In this document: piece by piece, positions 54,579 to 63,352 of the stretch
Position numbering within the stretch: position 1 is the first letter of the stretch
How the letters are laid out: every line of letters begins with the position of its first letter
Assembly: GCF_947500985.1 (NCBI RefSeq)
Contig: NZ_CANMTX010000001.1
Coordinates: forward strand, 682,001 to 746,000
Origin: an uncultured Maribacter sp.
GTDB taxonomy: Bacteria; Bacteroidota; Bacteroidia; Flavobacteriales; Flavobacteriaceae
Direction: 5' to 3'
DNA length: 64,000 nucleotides
The notes under the pieces: model-generated
What the model was told of the DNA's origin: nothing
The model's input: the letters and a program-made list of their open reading frames with translations, nothing else
Databases searched by the model: none
Made by a program: the position numbers and the translations under genes

Positions 54579-55478
54579 TTATACTTCTACCTTTTTATGC
54601 TCTTCCCACTCTCTTCTTAAATCTGTAGAAAGAATACTGGTACCATCATGTTTCCAGCCTGGTGGTTTTGTTAGGTATTTGAACCTATTTACCAATGATG
54701 TTTTTGATGTGAAGAAATCTCCTAGCATCTTGTACCATTCTGCAAAGGCAATTTTAATAGGATTATAGGTATTAATATTCGCTACTAAACCATAAACAGG
54801 CTTTTCATCTTCTGGCTCGAAGGTGCCTAACAACCTATCCCAAATAATAAATACTCCGGCATGATTTCTATCTAAATACTGCGGATTGGTAGCATGGTGT
54901 ACCCTGTGATGGCTTGGTGTATTAAAAATGGCTTCGAACCACTTGGGCATTTTAGTAATGAACTCGGTATGTATCCAATATTGATAGATTAGACTGACTG
55001 ACATCTGCACCAAAATCATCACTGGGTGAAAACCGATAAGCACTAACGGAGTCCAAAATATGAAGGTATAAAATCCGCCAGACCATGACTGTCGTAATGC
55101 AGTGCTTAAATTATAATTTTTAGAGGAATGATGCACCACATGGCTCGCCCAAAAAAAACGGCTGACATGGCTAGTTCTATGAAACCAGTAATAACATAAA
55201 TCTTCTGCAAAAAGTAAAATCAACCAAGACCACCAGGCAAAGGGAATTTCAAACATGTGATAAAAGTTATATAACAAATAAAAGAAGCCTAGCGCAATGC
55301 CTTTGGTTACCAAACCAATTGCCACATTGCCCAAACCCATAAGAATAGAAGTACCGGCGTCTTTAAACTCATAATCATGGAGTTTCACTTTAACCGATAG
55401 AATAACTTCTAGAATTACGGTCACCGTAAAAAACGGAATGGCGTAGTGAATTAAATTGGGGATTTCAGGAATTTGCAT
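54579..55478 (-). CDS. sterol desaturase/fatty acid hydroxylase family protein
   Basis: 299 residues with several transmembrane helices and the di-iron histidine boxes of the family: WFHRTSHVSRFFWASHVVHHSS and FNTPSHHRVHHATN (three His clusters near 115, 132 and 195). Such enzymes hydroxylate or desaturate lipids, carotenoids or sterol-like molecules at the membrane. The substrate is unknown. It may be cotranscribed with the DUF998 gene. Confidence 0.9.
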   Translation of the reverse strand: MQIPEIPNLIHYAIPFFTVTVILEVILSVKVKLHDYEFKDAGTSILMGLGNVAIGLVTKGIALGFFYLLYNFYHMFEIPFAWWSWLILLFAEDLCYYWFHRTSHVSRFFWASHVVHHSSKNYNLSTALRQSWSGGFYTFIFWTPLVLIGFHPVMILVQMSVSLIYQYWIHTEFITKMPKWFEAIFNTPSHHRVHHATNPQYLDRNHAGVFIIWDRLLGTFEPEDEKPVYGLVANINTYNPIKIAFAEWYKMLGDFFTSKTSLVNRFKYLTKPPGWKHDGTSILSTDLRREWEEHKKVEV

Positions 55479-55524
55479 GATCTGTAATTAGTCTCTTTAA
55501 AGATAAAGATTAATTACAAAAAAT

Positions 55525-56163
55525 CTACTTACTTATTTTAGAGCGCTTTTCAATCTCCAATGCTCTTTTATAAAATATTCTAAACTCCTTTTCAGAATAT
55601 TTAGCGCGCATAGCAGAAAGAACATCAGACAAACCTAAGCTGCACCAATCCCACAACATAGTATCAAAATTATAGGCATACATCTGGTCTTTTACTTCTG
55701 CCCTAATAGTATCTACCTCTAGAGATGTAAATCCATTTTCTATGAGTCTAGCCAAACAACGTTCTTCGCTTTCTTTGGTAAATTCGGTATCTAGATAAGG
55801 CTCTAGAATCCAATCCCAGTTCCAACTTTGAGGTATAAGTCTAATATTGTTACTTTTATAAAACTGCTTCAATCTTTGTTTATGTTCTGACGAAACAAAT
55901 ATGATATCGCTTTCAGTATAGACTTTACACACTCCGAAATCAACCGACATACCTTCGATATCACTTGCAGAAATTAGTGTTTTAGAATAGGCAATCGATG
56001 GTTCAAAAGGATAGTCGGTAATTACAATTTCACTTTCTCGTATTTCAGATTTACCGATACCGCATAATAAGTTTTTAGTATTAAAAAGATTCAATGAACT
56101 ACTAGAATCCGATAAGGGTTTTTTATACTTGAAATTGAATATTTTTTTAAGAGATTTACACAT
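55525..56163 (-). CDS. protein of unknown function (212 aa)
   Basis: I do not recognise a family. It has no signal peptide or membrane segment, a basic N-terminus (KSLKKIFNFKYKK) and a mixed alpha/beta look, with LIPQSWNWDWILEPYL near residue 115 and an aromatic DTMLWDWCSLGLSDVLSAM near 170. Codon use looks like the neighbours. It lies 26 bases downstream of the VOC gene on the same strand, so it may be in one transcript with it. Confidence 0.6.
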   Translation of the reverse strand: MCKSLKKIFNFKYKKPLSDSSSSLNLFNTKNLLCGIGKSEIRESEIVITDYPFEPSIAYSKTLISASDIEGMSVDFGVCKVYTESDIIFVSSEHKQRLKQFYKSNNIRLIPQSWNWDWILEPYLDTEFTKESEERCLARLIENGFTSLEVDTIRAEVKDQMYAYNFDTMLWDWCSLGLSDVLSAMRAKYSEKEFRIFYKRALEIEKRSKISK

Positions 56164-56189
56164 CTTTCCGCAGTGATAAAATGACCAAC

Positions 56190-56612
56190 TTATTGTTGCT
56201 GTTGCTGCTGTTGTTTTAGATTTTCAATAGGCTGAAGTAAATCCCACATGTTGCCGTATAAATCCTCAAAAACTGCTACCATACCATAAGGCATTTTTTC
56301 TGGTGAACGCACAAATTTAATTTTACGTTCCATCATTTTGTAATAGTCCCTCCAAAAATCATCGGTGTATAGAAACAGAAAAACACGACCGCCCGTCTGG
56401 TTACCAACACTTGCCATTTGCTTTTCGTTAGCTGCTTCTGCCAATACCAACGAACATTCTTTTGAACCTGGCGGAGCTACTATTACCCAACGTTTACCAT
56501 CGCCCAAGTCGGTATCTTCGATAAGGTTAAAATCTAATTTCTTGGTGTAAAATTCAATGGCTTTATCGTAATCACCGACTACTAATGCTACTCGTGCTAT
56601 GGTCTGTTTCAA
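56190..56612 (-). CDS. VOC/glyoxalase-like family protein with a C-terminal polyGln
   Basis: 140 residues of the vicinal oxygen chelate fold (glyoxalase/bleomycin-resistance type): RVALVVGDYDKAIEFYTKKLDF at the N-terminus and MVAVFEDLYGNMWDLLQP near the end, with two beta-alpha-beta-beta-beta modules. The last residues are a run of seven Gln (CAA/CAG codons) before the stop, which may be a slippage-prone tract. Substrate unknown. Confidence 0.85.
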   Translation of the reverse strand: MKQTIARVALVVGDYDKAIEFYTKKLDFNLIEDTDLGDGKRWVIVAPPGSKECSLVLAEAANEKQMASVGNQTGGRVFLFLYTDDFWRDYYKMMERKIKFVRSPEKMPYGMVAVFEDLYGNMWDLLQPIENLKQQQQQQQ

Positions 56613-56937
56613 AGTATTCTTATTTTATGGATATTAAAAATACCGCTTATAAATTAGTTATCGATGTAAACTGGTTTTATTGGATACCTGGAGTTTTGTT
56701 TTCCGCTTATTATCCATCTCATGAATTATTGGTGAATTAGCATTTTTACTCAGTGTTTATTTTTCATATTAATTCTATAGAAGAGCTTACCTTTAATAAT
56801 TAAGTTTCTATGAGAAGGATCATCACCTTAAAAAGGTGATATTAATATTGAATACAATTTCTGAATAGGAAAGTTTTAGAAAGTATTTCGAATACCAAGT
56901 ATTCCATTTAGAGCATTAATAGGACAAAGAAAAGAAT
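56613..56937. other. 325-base non-coding stretch
   Basis: No credible ORF on either strand. A small hairpin ATCACCTT-AAA-AAGGTGAT sits at 56822-56840, with no T run after it. The region should carry the divergent promoters of the VOC gene (-) and the carbonic anhydrase gene (+), though no clear TAnnTTTG was found. Confidence 0.6.
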
Positions 56938-57579
56938 ATGAAATTAGATTTTTATAAAAGCTTAATTGAAAATAATAAAAAATGGGTCGAATCTAAATTA
57001 GATGATGACCCAGATTTTTTTAAGAAACTAGAGAAAGGTCAACAACCACCTTTGTTATGGATCGGTTGTTCTGATAGTCGGGTACCTGCCAACGAAATAA
57101 TTGGAGGTAAACCAGGAGAGGTTTTTGTACATAGAAACATAGCCAACATGGTGGTACACTCAGACATGAATATGCTTAGTGTTTTAGATTACGCGGTAAA
57201 TGTGCTTAAAATTAAACACATTATTGTGTGTGGTCATTATGGGTGCGGTGGTGTAAAAGCTGCCATGGGAAGTAAATCTTACGGATTAGCAGATAACTGG
57301 ATCCGGCATATTAGAGATGTCTACAGACAACATCAAAAAGAGCTCGGAGACATAGTAAATGAAGAGCAACTCTTTGACCGTTTTGTTGAGTTCAATGCTA
57401 TGGAACAGGTTTATAATCTTGCTAAAACTTCTATTGTACAAAACGCATGGGAAAGAGGTCAAGAATTATTTTTACATGGCTGGGTATATGGTGTAGGTAC
57501 AGGAATTGTAAAAGATTTAGAGGTAAATTTTAGCTGTAATTCTCAATTAGAGGAGTTCTATAAACTAGGGATTATATAA
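56938..57579 (+). CDS. can: beta-class carbonic anhydrase
   Basis: 213 residues. Zinc ligands and active site are visible: WIGCSDSRVPANEI gives Cys 44, Asp 46 and Arg 48, and VCGHYGCGGVKAA gives His 100 and Cys 103. It interconverts carbon dioxide and bicarbonate in the cytoplasm, supplying bicarbonate for carboxylases. The length is typical for the CAN/CynT type. There is no signal peptide. It is a single gene with its own upstream region. Confidence 0.95.
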   Translation: MKLDFYKSLIENNKKWVESKLDDDPDFFKKLEKGQQPPLLWIGCSDSRVPANEIIGGKPGEVFVHRNIANMVVHSDMNMLSVLDYAVNVLKIKHIIVCGHYGCGGVKAAMGSKSYGLADNWIRHIRDVYRQHQKELGDIVNEEQLFDRFVEFNAMEQVYNLAKTSIVQNAWERGQELFLHGWVYGVGTGIVKDLEVNFSCNSQLEEFYKLGII

Positions 57580-57605
57580 TTATAGATTGATTACGAATAG
57601 AAGCA

Positions 57606-58151
57606 TTAATCTTCAAGAATATTAGTTTCAAATCCGTCAATACTTTTGATGTTTTTATTTTTCCAATATGCTTCAATCTTATCCTCTCCTTGCTTTTTAT
57701 ACCAATTATTTAAGGTTGTTCGCTCTTCTTTAAAATCCATGAACGGAACTGCAAAACCACACGAGGTCTGAACCAAATCTACTTGCATTTCAATAATTTG
57801 CCTTGCCCCTATATTTTCAGGAAACAGTTGAGAAAAGTGATTAAAAACACTGTCACGTTTATGATATATTTTGGCTTCGCCATATAATCTTAAAATCATG
57901 GGCTTACCTTCAAAAGCACAGAACATGATGGTCATTCTATTATTCTTCAACAAATGAGCTGCAGTTTCATTACCACTACCCGTAAGATTTAACCAAACAA
58001 TTTTACTCTGATTAATCACCCTAAAAGAATCTGTGCCTTTGGGCGAGACATTTACATTGCCTTCAACAGCTGCTGTGCCTACAAAAAATATCTTCTGGTT
58101 TTCTATGAATTCTTGTAATGCGGGAGTGATAGCATCTAATTTCTTTCCCAT
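57606..58151 (-). CDS. PNPOx-fold flavin-binding family protein
   Basis: 181 residues of the pyridoxamine 5'-phosphate oxidase-like split barrel (FFVGTAAVEGNVNVSPKGTDSFRV, IVWLNLTGSGNETAAHLLKNNRMTIMFCAFEG), which usually binds FMN or F420. It is not PdxH itself, lacking its long substrate region. The substrate is unknown. A second PNPOx-fold gene lies 52 bases away on the same strand. Confidence 0.84.
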   Translation of the reverse strand: MGKKLDAITPALQEFIENQKIFFVGTAAVEGNVNVSPKGTDSFRVINQSKIVWLNLTGSGNETAAHLLKNNRMTIMFCAFEGKPMILRLYGEAKIYHKRDSVFNHFSQLFPENIGARQIIEMQVDLVQTSCGFAVPFMDFKEERTTLNNWYKKQGEDKIEAYWKNKNIKSIDGFETNILED

Positions 58152-58203
58152 GGTTTCTTGTTTGGTTGATGATTGTCCTAATTTACTACCCTTAAAATGG
58201 TTA

Positions 58204-58689
58204 TCATAAACTGGCTGTCATTTTTCCTAAATTAATCTTCTCTGCTTTGGTGAAGTTAATATCGCGTACATACTCCATCTTGCCCCATAAATAGGCATTC
58301 CCTTTAAGTCCTTTGGTTATTCGCATTCTGCGGTTGAGTCGTTTTGTTTCTTGTTCGGTCGCTAATCTTCTTTCGCCAAGCTCACCGTATAATTTTATTG
58401 CGGGATAGTCTGAAAATTTTTCTTTGAACAATGCTCTAAGCCAAAAGAACCTACTACCATTTACACCAAGCAGACATACATTCTTATTCATTTTTGCATG
58501 TAACGGTAATTTCTTTGGAAACTTTTCGAAATAAAATCCGGACTGATTATCATTTAGAAACAAAGAACCAATTGGTGTAACAGTCGGATTATTCTCTACA
58601 TCTACAGAGGCAACGGAAATATGAAAATTTGAACTAAAACTCTTATTGAAATGTGTTCTTATCTTCTTCCAGTCTTGAGTGATGTTCAT
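58204..58689 (-). CDS. PNPOx-like split-barrel protein (second copy)
   Basis: 161 residues. The pattern FHISVASVDVENNPTVTPIGSLFL and KNVCLLGVNGSRFFWLRALF is that of the pyridoxamine-5'-phosphate-oxidase-like fold, likely FMN-binding. It is only distantly similar to the neighbour at 57606-58151. Tandem but diverged copies suggest an old duplication or a small redox cluster. Function unknown. Confidence 0.75.
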   Translation of the reverse strand: MNITQDWKKIRTHFNKSFSSNFHISVASVDVENNPTVTPIGSLFLNDNQSGFYFEKFPKKLPLHAKMNKNVCLLGVNGSRFFWLRALFKEKFSDYPAIKLYGELGERRLATEQETKRLNRRMRITKGLKGNAYLWGKMEYVRDINFTKAEKINLGKMTASL

Positions 58690-58759
58690 TACTATGTAAT
58701 TTATAAGTACGAATATTATCTAGCTAACAAGTTAAACTAAAAAACAATCTGAAGTAGTT

Positions 58760-59008
58760 TTACGAATAAGTCATTTCTATAAACATAAAAATATACTTTG
58801 GCAATTTTAACAATATCACTAAAGCAAAGGAAGCCAATAAACTGTATAAAAACTTCCTGTTATGGTTTTTAAATTTCCGATTTATAAAATATAGCTGTAC
58901 GGGAATAAATAGTAGTAAAGCAAAAATAGCCGAGGCTATAGATGCATAGAAAAAGAACATTAGTGCCATGCCTTGCAAAACATCAAAAAAAGCATTAAAA
59001 CCTTCCAA
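58760..59008 (-). CDS. small membrane protein (82 aa)
   Basis: Two to three hydrophobic segments (MALMFFFYASIASAIFALLLFIP, FLYSLLASFALVILL) joined by a basic loop NRKFKNHNRKF. No family recognised. It starts 12 bases downstream of the 44-codon ORF at 59021-59155 and probably forms a two-gene unit with it. Confidence 0.65.
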   Translation of the reverse strand: MEGFNAFFDVLQGMALMFFFYASIASAIFALLLFIPVQLYFINRKFKNHNRKFLYSLLASFALVILLKLPKYIFMFIEMTYS

Positions 59009-59020
59009 TAGAGCATCTAT

Positions 59021-59155
59021 TTAATCAAATCCAGAAACTCCACTATTACTTGAGTCGTTGGTATCAAATAAAATACTTACTTCAATGAAAAATAATACCG
59101 TGTTGAACAGTAAATAAAGTAATAACCAAATTAGCTTTTTAAGTATGTTGTTCAT
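59021..59155 (-). CDS. very small membrane protein (44 aa)
   Basis: ATG at 59155, stop at 59021. The product is MNNILKKLIWLLLYLLF and continues hydrophobic to about residue 30, then a polar tail NDSSNSGVSGFD. The positively charged start, single transmembrane stretch and tight spacing to the next gene make it credible, though its shortness keeps it uncertain. Confidence 0.5.
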   Translation of the reverse strand: MNNILKKLIWLLLYLLFNTVLFFIEVSILFDTNDSSNSGVSGFD

Positions 59156-59725
59156 GGTAATCTGCAATTTTCAAAACCACAAGTATAAAATGAACTTTTA
59201 CGGTCAAATGAGGTGATATAACTGTTTATTTAAACTAAAATTATATTGTTGTTCTTCAAATTGACATTACTATTAACTTCTACAATTGCTAATTCGCTTT
59301 TCCAAAAATTAGGTTTTAATACCTTCCCTTCTTTCATAGCTTTTGCTTTTTTACACTTTTTCTTAATTAGCTTAAATACTTCGGAGTATAATTTAAACGT
59401 AGAAAATTCTAATGTTGAAAGCACTTTATTATTTTTTAAATAGATAATTTCTTTAGAATACGTTAATTGAATACCCAGTACGAAAACTTGCTTTTATATT
59501 TGAATACTTTATCATTCATTACTTATAAATTTACGTGTAACAATAATTTCAATTGATTAGAATTTGATAATCATGCACACTGTAGTTAGCGGAGTTTGTA
59601 TTATTATCATTTCCATTTTTTTACATTACTATATGTTTTAAAAGATAATTTAGTCTCTATAAATTCGTCTTAGGTCCCTAACTTATTATTTTTACGTTCT
59701 TTTGTAATGCGTTTTAATACGCTGC
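59156..59725. other. 570-base AT-rich stretch without a confident gene
   Basis: A - strand frame at 59230-59424 (64 codons: Lys-rich, EGKVLKPNFWKSELAIVEV) and a + strand frame at 59246-59443 overlap each other; neither has a known family or good context, so neither is called. A 22-codon + frame from 59573 is even weaker. The stretch is very AT-rich with no clear hairpin or promoter. Confidence 0.5.
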
Positions 59726-60202
59726 TTAGCTTACAGGTTTTAATCGGTTAAATTTGGACTCTTGAACATTGTCAGTCTTCCAAATATCAAGTTCATAATA
59801 GTCTTCTCCATCAAGTCCATCTTCTGAGCGTTTATCTAAATTGGAATAATATACTCTTACTCTATAGATACCATTGTCTATTTCAATCCGTTTTGCATCA
59901 GGAAAATATTCTGTACATCCAATTACCACCAACTTTCCAGATATTATAGATAAATCAGCTTCATTAATTTGAAAAACTTGTTTTAAGTTTTCTTTTATTT
60001 TTGGTTCTGATTCATATATTTTAAGAGTTACTGGGACGTCCATATTTCGAACAGTTCCAATTCCGATTCCATCACTAGTATACGCAAGAAAATTATCAAA
60101 TGAATACTGGTCCCATGCATCTCCAAAATTGGGTATCATATTTTCATCATGAAGATGAAATTGAAAATAATCTGCAAAAATCTCCAACTGATATTCTTTC
60201 AT
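59726..60202 (-). CDS. conserved hypothetical protein (158 aa)
   Basis: Soluble mixed alpha/beta protein without a signal peptide. Motifs are LEIFADYFQFHLHDEN near the start, a central GIGTVRNMDVPVTLKIYES, and YRVRVYYSNLDKRSEDGLDGEDYYEL near the end. This is a pattern I have seen in uncharacterised proteins of several phyla, sometimes labelled ComJ-like, but I cannot give a function. Its ATG overlaps the stop of the upstream GNAT gene by one base (TAATG), so the two are translationally coupled. Confidence 0.7.
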   Translation of the reverse strand: MKEYQLEIFADYFQFHLHDENMIPNFGDAWDQYSFDNFLAYTSDGIGIGTVRNMDVPVTLKIYESEPKIKENLKQVFQINEADLSIISGKLVVIGCTEYFPDAKRIEIDNGIYRVRVYYSNLDKRSEDGLDGEDYYELDIWKTDNVQESKFNRLKPVS

Positions 60203-60651
60203 TATTTCAACTTATATACATTTGGGTTATGTTTCTCCATATAAAATTTAGGATTTGGTAATTCTGTAAAGCCAAACTTTTTATACAACCATTCAGCTGT
60301 ATCAGTTAATAAAATCCAGCGCCTTAACCCCTGAAGATTTGGATGCTCCATAATTTCATTCATTAGCAATTTACTTAACCCCTTTCCTCTATATTCATTT
60401 AAAACATAAACATCTCCTAGATATGCAATAGTTGAATAGTCTGAAATTATTCTAGCAAAACCAATTTGCTTGTTATTATGATAAAGCCCAAAGTTCAATG
60501 AGTTATCAATTGATGTTTTCAAGGTATGGATAGGAATTCCATTTGCCCAATCGGTTTCATTTGCAAGGAATTTGTGAATGCTCAGAATATCTAGCTTATC
60601 CTTATCTGTTGAAATGGTATATTCATTTCTATGAGCTTCTCTAATTGTCAT
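60202..60651 (-). CDS. GNAT family N-acetyltransferase
   Basis: About 149 residues from the ATG at 60651; the upstream in-frame ATG at 60672 adds seven unlikely residues. The acetyl-CoA-binding motif is clear: LGDVYVLNEYRGKGLSKLLMNEIM, with R-G-K-G-L. It ends with WLYKKFGFTELPNPKFYMEK, as in many small GNATs. The acceptor is unknown. It is coupled to the downstream hypothetical protein by the TAATG overlap. Confidence 0.88.
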   Translation of the reverse strand: MTIREAHRNEYTISTDKDKLDILSIHKFLANETDWANGIPIHTLKTSIDNSLNFGLYHNNKQIGFARIISDYSTIAYLGDVYVLNEYRGKGLSKLLMNEIMEHPNLQGLRRWILLTDTAEWLYKKFGFTELPNPKFYMEKHNPNVYKLK

Positions 60652-60943
60652 TTCTATTTTTATAATTAACACCTAAAGGCTAAAAATGCATAGTTCGATA
60701 GCACACTGTTATTTGCTTTTCGCCACGCACGTAGGGCTATCTTTTGGATATTGCTTTTATCAAAGCAAAATCACAAAGATTTTGTACTATTCTAATCACA
60801 CACAAATCTTCGAGTAAGGTATAAGTACTTATTGTTTATAGGTTGGGTGGTAAAACCTTTAAATACTTGTAACTTTAATTTTTATAAAATATAGCAAAAT
60901 TTCAAGAATACTGTTGCTCTTTCAGTATATAAAATATTATCAA

Positions 60944-62332
60944 TTACATACATGTTCCAAAAATTAATTTTTTCTCTTGAAGAATGAAAGGGTTACGCCT
61001 CCAAAAATTAGAACTCCTTTTAGAATTTTCTAATACCGAAATAGAAGAAAGAGGTTGTTTTATTTTTGTAATATTTGAAGGCTTATAATGAATTGATAAT
61101 ATCTCTTGTTTTGTTATAATTTGATTTTTAATGGCATCATCATTCTTTGACGTTAAAATTATTTCTTCAATCACCTGACCATGCCTAATATAATGCGATT
61201 TATCTGCCTTTTGTTTACAAGAAAAAAGTATTTTCTGATTTTGCTCTACTATTTTACCAGGATAGTTATTTAATTCTGAAGGCTCTTTTTTAATGCAATG
61301 TTCATACCTTAATACTGCATAATTACCTTTGTCAATGTAAATTAATCCTGAAGATTCTTTGATTGCTGAATGACCGCGATAAGATGCCAGGTTATTTGGG
61401 GATTTCTCTACAAACCTAATTTTATAAACTTCTTTATTATTATAATCAATAACTCCCACCTTAGTAAGAGAATAAGACTTAGTTCTATATAAAACATTTG
61501 ATTTACTTAATAATAAATCCCAATTAAACATCTCTGTCATTTCGACAAAATTGGTTTCGTTATCTTTTAAATTCTGTTTCTTACCAATCGTTTTAAATTG
61601 TTCTATTTCACCGTATAAATTTTTACTTGTCCTAAACGATTTCTTCATTCCCTTAGAATTGAAGGTTTCTACAATTGCTTTAAGACCGTATACTGAATCG
61701 GAATCAATAGATTTGATATAGTTATAGAAAAACTTTTGATTGTAGGGGTTTTGAGTATAATTGAATGAAACATTTTTTCTAGCTTTTTGAATAATCTCTT
61801 CTGCTGTAAGATTAATGTTGCTTGCAGTCACGGTAACTCCATCAAGATTTATTTGATTAAAACTTTGAGTTTGTAACCAAATTTCATGAATTTTTTTTGG
61901 AGCTTTTGCTAATTCTTCAATGCTAATGGTATCATTTATGAAGCCCATTGCAGATATAACAATTTTGTCATCAATAAAATCTTTTGATAATGAAATCTCA
62001 AATTCTCCATTTTGATTAGAGAGAATATTTCTATTATTTTTTAAAAATGTAATTTCCGCATTTGGAATCGCTAAGCCGTTTTCGATATTTAATACAATTC
62101 CTTTTGCATCAATCAGTTCTTGTTGATTTGAAACTATATAAGCATTATCTATATTTTTTAAATTGTGACATGAAAAACCCGAACTTAAAGTCTTAAAATT
62201 AGCCAACGATTTGTTATTACATATTGGCTCTATAATAGGATTTGAACTATATTTTTTTTCAACTGTATGCCCAAATGCGGAGTTTAGAAAAATTAAAATA
62301 AGCAATGAACTAATAAGTTGAAGATTCTTCAT
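60944..62332 (-). CDS. exported protein with a CarboxypepD_reg-like domain
   Basis: 462 residues. Signal peptide (LLILIFLNSAFG). A carboxypeptidase-regulatory-like beta-sandwich follows at about 73-150 (GIVLNIENGLAIPNAEITFLK, NGEFEISLSKDF). A longer C-terminal domain (about 175-440) contains VTASNINLTAEEIIQKARKN and KEVYKIRFVEK, as in flavobacterial proteins of unknown function next to SusC-like or TonB-linked systems. No SusC/D partner is seen here. It is probably anchored or periplasmic, and the role is unknown. Confidence 0.78.
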   Translation of the reverse strand: MKNLQLISSLLILIFLNSAFGHTVEKKYSSNPIIEPICNNKSLANFKTLSSGFSCHNLKNIDNAYIVSNQQELIDAKGIVLNIENGLAIPNAEITFLKNNRNILSNQNGEFEISLSKDFIDDKIVISAMGFINDTISIEELAKAPKKIHEIWLQTQSFNQINLDGVTVTASNINLTAEEIIQKARKNVSFNYTQNPYNQKFFYNYIKSIDSDSVYGLKAIVETFNSKGMKKSFRTSKNLYGEIEQFKTIGKKQNLKDNETNFVEMTEMFNWDLLLSKSNVLYRTKSYSLTKVGVIDYNNKEVYKIRFVEKSPNNLASYRGHSAIKESSGLIYIDKGNYAVLRYEHCIKKEPSELNNYPGKIVEQNQKILFSCKQKADKSHYIRHGQVIEEIILTSKNDDAIKNQIITKQEILSIHYKPSNITKIKQPLSSISVLENSKRSSNFWRRNPFILQEKKLIFGTCM

Positions 62333-62515
62333 GATAATATATTTAAGCTGTTATTAAAAGAATATCAAATTTGTAATAATCTTTTAATTAAAAATTTATT
62401 TATTTTATAATAACAACCAACAATTGAGCTAAGCATTTTTAAGAGACAAGAAATTCTTCTTTTCTATTAAAGAACAGAGCTAAAATATTAGTCTACTTAG
62501 TTGGCAATCATAGTT

Positions 62516-62683
62516 TTATTTTTTTACCCGCTCAATAACCAACATTATAACCACTGACAGAATAGCCACTACAATTGCTTTAACCCAGTCGATTTCATCT
62601 TTTGCAAAGGCATCATAAATTATAAAACCAATTGCGAAACCTATTACCAATTTTAAATTTAAACCTTTAAGCTCTTCTTGCAA
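62516..62683 (-). CDS. small membrane protein (55 aa), TTG start
   Basis: Reads MQEELKGLNLKLVIGFAIGF and then IIYDAFAKDEIDWVKAIVVA and ILSVVIMLVIERVKK. Two hydrophobic segments are linked by the charged KDEIDW, with lysine ends. No ATG is available, and TTG at 62683 is the best start because a stop lies four codons upstream. The coding-like composition and its place 9 bases downstream of the next gene on the same strand support it. Confidence 0.6.
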   Translation of the reverse strand: MQEELKGLNLKLVIGFAIGFIIYDAFAKDEIDWVKAIVVAILSVVIMLVIERVKK

Positions 62684-62692
62684 TAGGCATTC

Positions 62693-63223
62693 TTACCCAA
62701 CGTTTTTCTCCTTTTTCATTAATAATTTTGAAATTCTATTGTTAGCGGTTAAAAATATAATTCCAATAAAAATATTAAGCCCATAGGTAAACCACCAATT
62801 ATAGTCAATAAATAAGCCCAAGTTTATCGCTGAACTTTCGTCAGTTCCGTTTGTTGAAACTTGCTTTTTAAACTCTAAATAACAAAAGTTTAAAAAGGGA
62901 GCAATATTGTCAACAATCATTAAAAGTCCAATTATTATTATTCCAAATTTAAAAAGTCCAACCTCGTTTAGATTTTTTATATTAATTATTTGGGAATCAA
63001 ACCCCTTATTAAGTCTAAAGAGTTTAATTAACCTGTCCGTTTTGAACAGAAAAAGGAAAACAATTAATCCCATAACAACCATGTAAATTACATTAATTAT
63101 AAAGTCGAAAAAAACAAATCCAAAATTGACCGTCATTCTTGGCTGTAATCGATACATTAAAGTTGTAAAACAGTATATTCCAAAGATTTTAATTATTACT
63201 CTGAAAAGGTCGGTTGTGGTCAT
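62693..63223 (-). CDS. four-segment membrane protein of unknown function
   Basis: About 176 residues from the ATG at 63223; the in-frame ATG at 63250 is possible but precedes the plausible start MTTTDLFRV. Four hydrophobic segments appear (IIKIFGIYCFTTLMY, FIINVIYMVVMGLIVFLFLF, LFKFGIIIIGLLMIV, YGLNIFIGIIFLTA). It loosely resembles DUF2975-type proteins, but I am not sure. The 55-codon gene follows closely on the same strand. Confidence 0.65.
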   Translation of the reverse strand: MTTTDLFRVIIKIFGIYCFTTLMYRLQPRMTVNFGFVFFDFIINVIYMVVMGLIVFLFLFKTDRLIKLFRLNKGFDSQIINIKNLNEVGLFKFGIIIIGLLMIVDNIAPFLNFCYLEFKKQVSTNGTDESSAINLGLFIDYNWWFTYGLNIFIGIIFLTANNRISKLLMKKEKNVG

Positions 63224-63352
63224 TCTATTTGTTTTTTTAAAGTATTGCAAGCTGCTATTTTACTAATTATACAGAGCGTAATTGGATTTTGCTTTCTGCT
63301 ACGAAATTTTAAGTCATAGCGCTTAAGAAACACAAATCTTTAGAATTAGTTT

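Noticed and set aside
59246-59443. + strand 65-codon frame
   Set aside because: Low-complexity Leu/Phe/Ser product, overlaps another weak frame on the opposite strand, no context.
60751-60768. Hairpin TTGCTTT-TATC-AAAGCAA as a terminator or recombination site
   Set aside because: Short AT-rich stem without a T run and no partner copy; likely chance in AT-rich DNA.
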